This document shows positions 8,858 to 16,014 of a stretch of 64,000 nucleotides of DNA, piece after piece. Under the pieces are notes generated by a model. That model searched no databases. It saw only the letters and a list, made by a program, of their open reading frames with translations, and had not been told where the DNA came from. The stretch comes from JBQTIU01 sp052387815 (lineage in GTDB: Bacteria; Pseudomonadota; Alphaproteobacteria; CACIAM-22H2). Location of the stretch: contig JBQTIU010000049.1 in the NCBI GenBank assembly GCA_052387815.1, positions 3,669 to 67,668 of the forward strand. Direction: 5' to 3'. Made by a program: the position numbers and the translations under genes. Each line of letters opens with the position of its first letter. The first letter of the stretch is position 1.

Positions 8858-9727
8858 CTAATCGTTCACCACGAGACGCATCAGGCTCGAGGTGTCCCAG
8901 CGCCCGCCGCCCAGCCCCTGCACCTGGGCGTAGAACTGGTCGATGAGCGCGGTCACCGGCAGGCGGGCCTTGTTGCGCCTGGCTTCGGTGAGACACATAT
9001 CGAGATCCTTGCGCATCCAGTCGACCGCAAAGCCGAAATCGTATTTGCCGGCGACCATCGTCCTGGCGCGGTTATCCATCTGCCAGGACTGCGCCGCCCC
9101 CTTGGCGATCACCGCCAGGACCTTGTCCGGGTCGAGCCCCGCCTTGAGCGCGAAATTGAGGCCCTCGGCCAGACCCTGGACGAGGCCGGCGATGCAGATC
9201 TGATTGACCATCTTGGTGAGCTGGCCGGCGCCGGCCGGGCCGATGCGGGCCGCCGCCTTGGCATAGACCGCGATGACCGGCTCGGCGCGAGCGAAGGTCG
9301 CGGGCTCGCCGCCGACCATGATCGATAGCTGCCCCGTCTGCGCGCCGGCCTGGCCGCCCGATACCGGCGCATCGAGGAACCCGAGACCCCGTTTCCTCGC
9401 CTCGGCCTCAAGCTCGCGGGCGACCTTGGCCGAGGCGGTCGTGTGGTCGACGAAGATCGCGCCTTTGTCCATGCCGGCGAACGCGCCCGCCTCGCCGAGC
9501 ACCACCGCGCGCAGATCCTCGTCATTGCCCACGCAGGCGAACACGAACTCGGCGCCGGCGGCCGCGGCGGCCGGGGACGAGGCATGGCGGCCACCGTGCT
9601 TGGTCACCCAATCGGCGGCCTTTTTTGCGGTGCGGTTATAGACCGTGACGTCGTGGCTGGCGGCGGCCAAGTGGCCGGCCATCGGAAACCCCATCACCCC
9701 CAGTCCCAAGAACGCGACTTTGGCCAT
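8858..9727 (-). CDS. NAD(P)-dependent beta-hydroxyacid dehydrogenase (3-hydroxyisobutyrate dehydrogenase family)
   Basis: 289 residues. N-terminal Rossmann motif GLGVMGFPMAGHLA, substrate-binding loop FLDAPVSGGQAGAQTGQLSIMVGG, and catalytic-lysine helix GQLTKMVNQICIAGLVQGLAEGL define the family that includes 3-hydroxyisobutyrate dehydrogenase, tartronate semialdehyde reductase (GarR) and GlyR1-like reductases. The exact substrate cannot be assigned. It lies between the groES terminator and the AAA ATPase gene, transcribed leftward. Confidence 0.9.
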   Translation of the reverse strand: MAKVAFLGLGVMGFPMAGHLAAASHDVTVYNRTAKKAADWVTKHGGRHASSPAAAAAGAEFVFACVGNDEDLRAVVLGEAGAFAGMDKGAIFVDHTTASAKVARELEAEARKRGLGFLDAPVSGGQAGAQTGQLSIMVGGEPATFARAEPVIAVYAKAAARIGPAGAGQLTKMVNQICIAGLVQGLAEGLNFALKAGLDPDKVLAVIAKGAAQSWQMDNRARTMVAGKYDFGFAVDWMRKDLDMCLTEARRNKARLPVTALIDQFYAQVQGLGGGRWDTSSLMRLVVND

Positions 9728-9844
9728 ATCTCATGCACTCCCGCCGGTCGTCCGAAGCCGGCGCGATGATAACTTCCGAGCCGGGCGCCAGCAACGAATA
9801 CGATCGGCTTTCAGCCGACCGCGAACGACCGCCCGCGTCGGCGG

Positions 9845-9874
9845 AAAAAAAGGGGCGGGTCAGTGACCCGCCCC
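9845..9874 (-). terminator. Rho-independent terminator after groES
   Basis: Read on the minus strand, GGGGCGGGTCA pairs with TGACCCGCCCC around one central base, followed at once by seven T. This is a near-ideal intrinsic terminator about 60 bases past the groES stop. It also shows that nothing, and in particular no groEL, is co-transcribed after groES. Confidence 0.9.
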
Positions 9875-9935
9875 GTCGGCCGAGATCGCGCCAAGCCGCG
9901 CGACCGTTTGGTCGGTTTCGCGTCTCGCGATAGCG

Positions 9936-10223
9936 TCAGGCGATGACGCCCATGATGTCGGATTCCTTCATGATCAGAAGATCATTGCCGTCGATCTTGA
10001 CCTCGGTGCCCGACCACTTGCCGTAGAGGATCTTGTCGCCGACCTTGACCCCCATCGGCTGCAGCTTGCCGTCCTCGCCGCGGGCGCCGGGGCCCACCGC
10101 GATGATCTTGCCTTCCATCGGCTTTTCCTTGGCGGTGTCGGGAATGATGATCCCGCCCTTGGTCTTTTCCTCGACATCGAGGGCCTCGACGACCACGCGG
10201 TCGTGCAATGGACGAATCTTCAT
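9936..10223 (-). CDS. groES: Co-chaperonin GroES (Cpn10), without adjacent groEL
   Basis: 95 residues, full-length Cpn10. The N-terminal MKIRPLHDRVVVEAL, the mobile-loop region (EEKTKGGIIIPDTAKEKPME), GPGARGEDGK, and the C-terminal NDLLIMKESDIMGVI are all present. GroES caps the GroEL folding chamber. The start at 10223 has an AGGGAGA site eight bases upstream; a 12-codon longer frame is open but lacks support. Standard groES-groEL pairing is absent: a strong terminator follows and the next gene is a dehydrogenase. Confidence 0.95.
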   Translation of the reverse strand: MKIRPLHDRVVVEALDVEEKTKGGIIIPDTAKEKPMEGKIIAVGPGARGEDGKLQPMGVKVGDKILYGKWSGTEVKIDGNDLLIMKESDIMGVIA

Positions 10224-10244
10224 CCGTATCTCCCTGGGAACGGC

Positions 10245-10261
10245 GAGTGCCGTTCGCACTC
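10245..10261. other. Inverted repeat GAGTGC-N5-GCACTC in the groES leader
   Basis: A perfect six-base inverted repeat lies 22 bases upstream of the groES ATG, just after the expected transcription start. The half-sites are the hexamers of the HrcA operator CIRCE (GCACTC...GAGTGC), but in the opposite order, so this is not a standard CIRCE. It could form a small leader hairpin, be a diverged HrcA site, or be chance. Confidence 0.35.
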
Positions 10262-10280
10262 TCTAGGGTGAAGGCCAGTC

Positions 10281-10308
10281 GTTTAACGGCCCCTGCCGCG
10301 GCTGTCAA
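10281..10308 (-). promoter_or_regulatory. Probable groES promoter
   Basis: On the minus strand a perfect -35 TTGACA (10308-10303) and a weaker -10 TTAAAC (10286-10281) are 16 bases apart. The predicted start near 10274 would give a leader of about 50 bases containing the GAGTGC/GCACTC repeat. Called by eye. Confidence 0.5.
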
Positions 10309-10429
10309 CAGCAATGCGCGACTTCACACAAGCGATCGGCAATGAGGCGGTCTCGAGATCGCCGCCGGCCAGGGATGGCCCGGTTGCGGCCGCCCCTCAA
10401 GGCCGATTTTCCGGCCGCACAGCCGAAGG

Positions 10430-11755
10430 TCAACCCCCGGCCGGCGCGGAATTCCGGCGATGCTCGAAGCGCGCGCGCTCGGCCGGGTCGAGGCTGATCG
10501 TAAGCCGCGTCTGCCCGTCCGCTTCGGCGCGGGCCAGCACCTGGCCATGGGCATAGAGCCAGGCGATTGCCGCCCCGTCGCTGCTGGCGAGCGAAACTTC
10601 GACCGTTTCACGCGCCCCCGCAAGCCGGTCGTCCAAGAGCCGCAGAAGCCGCTCGCACCCGTCGCCGTTGAGCGCGGAAACGGGCACCGCGTGCCCGTTG
10701 CGGGCCGCCTGGTTGAGGACGACCTCGCGCCGTTCCGGGTCCAACAGGTCGGTCTTGTTGAGGACCTCGACCAGGCCGCGCTCGACCGCCTCGCCGAGAT
10801 CGAGCTCCTCGAGCACGCGATGGACATCCTCGCGCTGCGCCTCGGTCTCGGGATGGGCGATGTCGCGGACATGGACCACGAGGTCGGCGGCGCGCACCTC
10901 TTCGAGCGTGGCGCGGAACGCCGCCACGAGATCGGTCGGCAGGTCGGCGATGAATCCCACCGTGTCGGACAGGATGGCCCTGCGCCCCGAGGGCAGGGCG
11001 AGCACGCGCATCGTCGGGTCGAGGGTGGCGAACAGCATGTCCGCGGCCCTCACCCGGGCCCCGACCAAGCGGTTGAACAGCGTCGATTTGCCGGCATTCG
11101 TATAGCCCACGAGCGCGACCACGGGATACGGCACGCGTCGGCGCGCCCGGCGGTGGAGTCCGCGTGTGCGCTTGACGCCCCCGAGTTCGACTTTGAGCTT
11201 GGCGATGCGATCGCCGATGATGCGGCGGTCCGATTCGAGCTGGGTCTCGCCGGGTCCGGCGAGGAAGCCGAATCCGCCGCGCTGGCGCTCGAGGTGCGTC
11301 CAGGTGCGCACGAGCCGGCTGCGCTGGTAGGTGAGTTGGGCGAGCTCGACCTGCAGCCGGCCTTCCGCGGTCCGTGCCCGGGCGCCGAAGATCTCCAGGA
11401 TCAAGCCGGTGCGGTCGATCACCTTGCATTTCCAGGCGCGCTCGAGGTTGCGCTGCTGAACCGGCGACAACGCGCCGTCGATCACCGCCACCTCGATCCC
11501 CAGCCCGGCGACCGCCGCCCCCAGGCGTTCGACCACGCCCTGCCCCAACAGGGTCGCCGGCCGAAACGCCGCACGCCGCACCACCTCGGCATGCACGACC
11601 TCGATGTCGATGGCGCGCACCAGCCCGACCGCCTCGGCGAGCTGCGCCGAGGGCGGACGGGCGGTGCCGCGAGCCGACCTCAGCGCCGGATGAACGACGA
11701 GTGCGCGCCCGCTGCCGTTGCCGGTCGCGGTGGGCCCCGACCGACGCCCGCTCAC
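10430..11755 (-). CDS. hflX: Ribosome-associated GTPase HflX
   Basis: About 441 residues. The HflX N-terminal domain includes GLGIEVAVIDGALSPVQQRN, followed by the glycine-rich linker region GFGFLAGPGETQLESDRR and the GTPase core with G1 VGYTNAGKSTLFN, G3 SDTVGFIADLP and G4 NKTDLLD. HflX splits or rescues stalled 70S ribosomes in species where it was studied. The start is taken as the GTG at 11755, one base after the hfq stop, with GAGGG upstream. A longer frame starting at 11863 would overlap most of hfq's tail and is unlikely. Confidence 0.92.
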   Translation of the reverse strand: MSGRRSGPTATGNGSGRALVVHPALRSARGTARPPSAQLAEAVGLVRAIDIEVVHAEVVRRAAFRPATLLGQGVVERLGAAVAGLGIEVAVIDGALSPVQQRNLERAWKCKVIDRTGLILEIFGARARTAEGRLQVELAQLTYQRSRLVRTWTHLERQRGGFGFLAGPGETQLESDRRIIGDRIAKLKVELGGVKRTRGLHRRARRRVPYPVVALVGYTNAGKSTLFNRLVGARVRAADMLFATLDPTMRVLALPSGRRAILSDTVGFIADLPTDLVAAFRATLEEVRAADLVVHVRDIAHPETEAQREDVHRVLEELDLGEAVERGLVEVLNKTDLLDPERREVVLNQAARNGHAVPVSALNGDGCERLLRLLDDRLAGARETVEVSLASSDGAAIAWLYAHGQVLARAEADGQTRLTISLDPAERARFEHRRNSAPAGG

Positions 11756-11756
11756 C

Positions 11757-12014
11757 TCACCCTCGCCCTTCGGCGCCTTCCTTGTCGCCTTCGAAGAGCT
11801 GGATCGGAGCGGTCGGCATGACCGTCGAGATGGCGTGTTTGTACACGAGCTGCGAGTGGCCATCGCGGCGCAGCAGGATCGAGAAATTGTCGAACCAGGT
11901 GATAATCCCCTGGAGCTTGACGCCGTTGACGAGAAAGATGGTCACTGGGCTTTTGTTCTTGCGGATGTAGTTGAGGAAGACGTCCTGCACGTTTTGGGGC
12001 TTTTCGTTGGTCAT
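11757..12014 (-). CDS. hfq: RNA chaperone Hfq
   Basis: About 85 residues. The Sm1 motif (QDVFLNYIRKNKSPVTIFLV, NGVKLQGIITWFDNFSILL) and the Sm2 motif (YKHAISTVMP) are textbook. Hfq forms a hexamer that pairs small RNAs with mRNAs. The ATG at 12014 (MTNEKPQNVQ) is preferred because the AAGGGA site then lies nine bases upstream; an ATG two codons earlier (12020) is nearly as good. A short acidic tail (EGDKEGAEGRG) follows the Sm fold. Immediately followed by hflX, the usual proteobacterial order. Confidence 0.95.
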   Translation of the reverse strand: MTNEKPQNVQDVFLNYIRKNKSPVTIFLVNGVKLQGIITWFDNFSILLRRDGHSQLVYKHAISTVMPTAPIQLFEGDKEGAEGRG

Positions 12015-12299
12015 CGGCATGCTTCCCTTTATCGGTATTATTGGAGCCGAATGTTCGGCCCTGGACTGCCCGGTGGCCGGGTCGCTCATCGACAGGCGCC
12101 CAGCCGCCAAATCGCACATCGAATAGATAGGTCGTTCGGGGATAGTTTACAGGCCCTGCGGGAAGGCGGCGAGCCCGGTCAGATCCGGGACTCAGGAGCG
12201 CAGGGCAACGCATTGAAATTCCTAGATGTCCGTCCCTTCCGCCGGCGCGGGCCCGCGGCCCGAGAGCGGGCGGGTTCGGGCCACCCCGCACGCCATCGA

Positions 12300-13184
12300 T
12301 CATGGCGCCCCCCCGGCGCCCGCAGTGGGCGCGCGAGGACCGGCCATGTAATCGAGGTAGAGGTCGCGCAGCCGGCGGGCCAGCGACCCCGCTCGCCCAT
12401 TGCCGATCGCGTGGTCGTCGATCCGGGTCACCGCCAAAACGCGGGCCGTCGTGCCGGTGAGGAAGGCCTCGCGCGCCGCCTTCGCCTCATCGAGCGAGAA
12501 CGGCCGCTCGACGACGCCGAGCCCGTGGGCGCGCGCGAGTTCGATCACGCGCATGCGGGTGATGCCGCCGAGGATCGCGGGCCCGAGCGGATGGGTCACC
12601 AGCTCGCCGTCCCGGGTCACGATCCAGGCATTGTTCGAGGCCCCTTCGGTCACCGTCCCGTCGGGGCGCACGAACCAGGCCTCGAAGGCGCCGGCCTCCC
12701 GCGCCGCCTGCTTCGCCAGCACGTTGGGGAGGAGCGCGACCGATTTGATATCGCAGCGGCCCCAGCGGAGGTCGGGGACGCTCAACACCGTAACGCCGTC
12801 CTCGACCAAGCTCGCGGCCTGCCGCCGATCGCGCCGCGCGGTCATGACCACCGATGTCCGGCTCAGCGCGGGAAACGAGTGCTCGCGGGGCGCCACGCCG
12901 CGGGTCATCTGCATATAGAGGATGCCATCGACGACGCCATTGCGGCGGACGACCTCGCGCGTGATCTGGGCCAGGGACCGGCGCGACATCGCCGGCGCGA
13001 TTCTGAGCTCGCGCAAGTTGTGGGCGAGCCGGTCGAGATGCGGCCCCTCGTCGACGAAGCGCCCGTTGGCGAGGGCGATGACCTCATAGACGCCGTCGGC
13101 GAACTGGTAGCCGCGGTCCTCGATGTGCGCCGCCGCCTCGCGGTGGAGCACATAGCGGCCGTTGACAAAGGCGATCCGGGACAT
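12300..13184 (-). CDS. dat: D-amino-acid transaminase (branched-chain aminotransferase-like, fold type IV)
   Basis: 294 residues of the PLP fold-type IV class. The N-terminus AFVNGRYVLHREAAAHIEDRG with FADGVYEVI matches D-alanine transaminases, the PLP lysine is Lys147 in CDIKSVALLPNVLAKQ, and the phosphate-binding turn is TEGASNNAW. Expected reaction: D-alanine plus 2-oxoglutarate to pyruvate plus D-glutamate, supplying D-amino acids for peptidoglycan. It sits between trkA and hfq, 36 bases after the trkA stop; this insertion is common in Rhodospirillales relatives. The 285 bases between it and hfq show no gene. Confidence 0.9.
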   Translation of the reverse strand: MSRIAFVNGRYVLHREAAAHIEDRGYQFADGVYEVIALANGRFVDEGPHLDRLAHNLRELRIAPAMSRRSLAQITREVVRRNGVVDGILYMQMTRGVAPREHSFPALSRTSVVMTARRDRRQAASLVEDGVTVLSVPDLRWGRCDIKSVALLPNVLAKQAAREAGAFEAWFVRPDGTVTEGASNNAWIVTRDGELVTHPLGPAILGGITRMRVIELARAHGLGVVERPFSLDEAKAAREAFLTGTTARVLAVTRIDDHAIGNGRAGSLARRLRDLYLDYMAGPRAPTAGAGGAP

Positions 13185-13220
13185 GGGCCTCGCTGATGGC
13201 GGCCGAAACGGCGGGCGGTC

Positions 13221-14597
13221 TCAGAAATACTCCAACCGGACTGCGAACATTTTCTCGACCGATTTCACGGCCTCGGAGGTGGCGAGCAGGATCACCCGGT
13301 CGCCGGCGCGCGCCACCGTATCGCCACGCGGGATGATGACCTTATCGCCCCGCACCAGCGCGCCCAGGATCACGCCATCCGGAAGCCCCGCCTCGCGGAG
13401 CGGCTTGTCGACCAGGCTCGAGGTCTCGAGCGCGTCGGCCTCGATGATCTCCCCGAACCCCTCGCGCAGGGTGTGGACGGCGCGGATGCGGCCGCGGCGG
13501 ACTTGCTGCAGGATGGTCGAGACGGTGATCGAGCGCGGGCTCACCACGACATCGATGCCGAACGAGGCGACGAGGCCCGAATAGGTGATCTTGTTGACCA
13601 GCGTCACCGCCCGTTTGCAGCCGGCGCGCTTGGCGAGCAGCGAGGCGAGGATGTTGGTTTCGTCGTCGTTGGTGACCGCGACCACCGTTTCGGTGTCACG
13701 GATGTGCGCCTCTTCCAGCGTGTCGGGGTCGAGCGCATCGCCGTTGAGGACCAGGGTGCGAACCAGGCGGTCGGCGACCAACTCGGCCCGGGTCTTGTTG
13801 AACTCGATGATCTTGGCCGAGACGCCGGTGCCCTTGGCCTCGAGCGCCTGGGCGAGGAACAAGCCGACATTGCCGCCGCCCAGGATCACCACCCGCCGGT
13901 GCGCGGCCTCGTCGTGGCCGAACCCCGACAGCACCCGGCTCACGTGCCCGGTCTCGGCGACGAAATAAACCTCGTCGCCCGCCAACAGCGAATCATCGCT
14001 CGTGGGGACGAAGGCGCGCAGGCCCCGCACGATGCCGACCACGACTGTGTGGAGGTCGGGGAACAGGGCGGAGAGCTGGCGGAGCTGCGTGTTGACGATC
14101 GGGCAGTCGGGGTCGCAGCGCACGCCGATCAGGCGCACGCGGTCCCCGGCCAGCGGGATCATATCGAAGGCGCCGGGAACCTCGAGGCGCCGGCCGATCG
14201 CGCGCGCCACCTCGATCTCCGGCGAAATGATGACGTCGATCGGCAGTTGGTCGCGGTGGAACAGGTTGGCCCAAGCCGGATCGAGATAGCTCTGATTGCG
14301 GATGCGCGCGATCTTGGTCGGCACCTCGAACAGCGCATGCGCGACCTGGCAGGCCACCATGTTGACCTCGTCGGCGATGGTGACCGCGATCAGGAGCTCG
14401 GCGTTCCCGGCCCCCGCCCGTTCGAGCACATCGGGATACGAGGCGTGGCCGACCACGCCATTGACGTCGATGGCATTGGTGGCCTTCGCGACCAGGTCCT
14501 CCTTCTGGTCGATGATCGTGACGTCGTTGCCCTCGGCCGCCAGCGTGCGGGCGATATGATAGCCGACCTGGCCGGCGCCGCAGACGATGACGCGCAC
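13221..14597 (-). CDS. trkA: Trk potassium uptake system NAD-binding protein TrkA
   Basis: 458 residues with two RCK units: the first Rossmann motif VIVCGAGQVGYHIARTLA, then a TrkA_C domain, and the second motif VVILGGGNVGLFLAQALE with its own TrkA_C domain ending in a gating strand. TrkA is the cytosolic regulator of the TrkH/TrkG channel. The start is set at the GTG giving MRVIVCGAG, ten bases after the ntrX stop. The ATG at 14642 would add 15 unrelated residues and overlap ntrX. Confidence 0.93.
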   Translation of the reverse strand: MRVIVCGAGQVGYHIARTLAAEGNDVTIIDQKEDLVAKATNAIDVNGVVGHASYPDVLERAGAGNAELLIAVTIADEVNMVACQVAHALFEVPTKIARIRNQSYLDPAWANLFHRDQLPIDVIISPEIEVARAIGRRLEVPGAFDMIPLAGDRVRLIGVRCDPDCPIVNTQLRQLSALFPDLHTVVVGIVRGLRAFVPTSDDSLLAGDEVYFVAETGHVSRVLSGFGHDEAAHRRVVILGGGNVGLFLAQALEAKGTGVSAKIIEFNKTRAELVADRLVRTLVLNGDALDPDTLEEAHIRDTETVVAVTNDDETNILASLLAKRAGCKRAVTLVNKITYSGLVASFGIDVVVSPRSITVSTILQQVRRGRIRAVHTLREGFGEIIEADALETSSLVDKPLREAGLPDGVILGALVRGDKVIIPRGDTVARAGDRVILLATSEAVKSVEKMFAVRLEYF

Positions 14598-14607
14598 GGG
14601 TGTGGGA

Positions 14608-16014
14608 TCAGGAATCGAGCATGGACGAGCGTTCGCCGCCATGCACGCCCAAGGATTTGAGCTTGCGGTGCAGCGCCGAGCGTTCCATGCCGACGAAGGC
14701 GGCGGTGCGCGAGATATTGCCGCCGAACCGGGTCACCTGGGCGAGCAGGTACTGGCGCTCGAACAGTTCGCGCGCCTCGCGCAAGGGCAGCGCCATGATC
14801 TGCGCGCTGTTGTCGCCCTTGAGGGTCGCGGGCATGATCGTCCCCACTTCCGGCGGCAGCATGTCGGCGCGGATCGGGGCCGCGGGGTCGCCGGGCGCCA
14901 TGATCAACAGCCATTCGACGACGTTGCGCAGCTGGCGCACATTGCCCGGCCAGTCGTAGGCCTGGAGCGCCGCCAGCGCATCGACCCCGATCTCGCGGGC
15001 CACGATCCCCGCGGCGGTGGCGGCGCGGTTCATGAAGTGGTTGGCGAGCAACGGGATATCCTCGCGCCGCTCGCGCAAGGGGGGAACCCGGATCGGCACC
15101 ACGTTCAAGCGGTAGAACAAATCCTCGCGGAACCGGCCGTGGGCGATCTCGTGGGCGAGATCGCGGTTGGTGGAGCCGATCACCCGCACATCGACCGCCA
15201 CCGGCGAGCGGCCGCCGACGCGCTCGAAGGTCTGCTCCTGGAGGACGCGCACGATCTTGCTCTGGGTCTCGAGCGGCATGTCGGCGACCTCGTCGAGGAA
15301 CAAGGTGCCGTTATGCGCCTGCTCGAAGGTGCCGACCTTGGGTAGGCTGTCGAGGCCCTCCGCGCCTGCCTCGATGCCGAACAGCTCCATCTCCATCCGA
15401 TCGGGTCGCATGCTCGCGCAACTGAGCACCACGAAGGCCCCGCCGGCCCGGCGCGAGCGCGCATGAATGAGACGGGCCGCCACCTCCTTGCCGACCCCGG
15501 CCGAACCGGCGATCAGGACGCGGCTGCCGGTCGGCGCCACGCGCTCGATGGCGTTGCGCAGCGCCACGACGTTGGGCGCAGCGCCGACCAGCTCGGTCGG
15601 CCCGCCGGCGCGCAACCGGAGCTCCTCGTTCTCGCGCTTGAGCCGCATCGCCTCGATCGCCCGTTCGACGACCAGGAGCAGCCGGTCGGCCTTGAACGGC
15701 TTTTCGATGAAGTCGTAGGCCCCGCGCTTGATCGCCGCGACCGCGGTCTCGATGTTGCCATGGCCGCTGATCACCACGACCGGCAGGTCGGGATGCTCGT
15801 TGCGCACCACGTCCAAAAGCTCGAGCCCGTCGAGTTGGCTGCCCTGGAGCCAGATGTCGAGCACCACGAGGCTCGGGCGGCGGGTGCGGATCTCCGCGAG
15901 CGCGGCGGTCGAATTGGCGGCGGCGCGCGTCTGGTGTCCGTCGTCATCGAGGATGCCGCCGATCAGCATCCGGATATCGGCCTCGTCGTCAACGATCAGA
16001 ATGTCATAAGCCAT
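14608..16014 (-). CDS. ntrX: Sigma-54-family response regulator NtrX with degenerate GAFTGA loop
   Basis: 468 residues: receiver domain with phospho-acceptor Asp53 (VVLDIWLQGSQ), AAA+ central domain (Walker A AGSAGVGKEVAARL, Walker B GTLFLDEVADMP, arginine-finger region FREDLFYRLNVVP), and a Fis-type HTH (ISRTAAFVGMERSALHRKLK). At the site where sigma-54 activators carry GAFTGA (ELFGHEKGAFTGA in NtrC here), NtrX reads ELFGIEAGAEGLDS, so the sigma-54 contact loop is not conserved. It may therefore act by another route. The start MAYDILIVDDE is fixed by the receiver alignment; it overlaps the ntrY end by 11 bases. Confidence 0.95.
   Translation of the reverse strand: MAYDILIVDDEADIRMLIGGILDDDGHQTRAAANSTAALAEIRTRRPSLVVLDIWLQGSQLDGLELLDVVRNEHPDLPVVVISGHGNIETAVAAIKRGAYDFIEKPFKADRLLLVVERAIEAMRLKRENEELRLRAGGPTELVGAAPNVVALRNAIERVAPTGSRVLIAGSAGVGKEVAARLIHARSRRAGGAFVVLSCASMRPDRMEMELFGIEAGAEGLDSLPKVGTFEQAHNGTLFLDEVADMPLETQSKIVRVLQEQTFERVGGRSPVAVDVRVIGSTNRDLAHEIAHGRFREDLFYRLNVVPIRVPPLRERREDIPLLANHFMNRAATAAGIVAREIGVDALAALQAYDWPGNVRQLRNVVEWLLIMAPGDPAAPIRADMLPPEVGTIMPATLKGDNSAQIMALPLREARELFERQYLLAQVTRFGGNISRTAAFVGMERSALHRKLKSLGVHGGERSSMLDS

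Noticed and set aside
10245..10261. CIRCE (HrcA) operator ahead of groES
   Set aside because: The half-sites are in the wrong order (GAGTGC then GCACTC, spacer of five) instead of GCACTC-N9-GAGTGC, so it is reported only as an inverted repeat.
12015..12299. Additional gene between hfq and dat
   Set aside because: Open frames there are short or overlap both neighbours and show no family pattern. The 285 bases appear to be an intergenic region, likely holding the hfq promoter.
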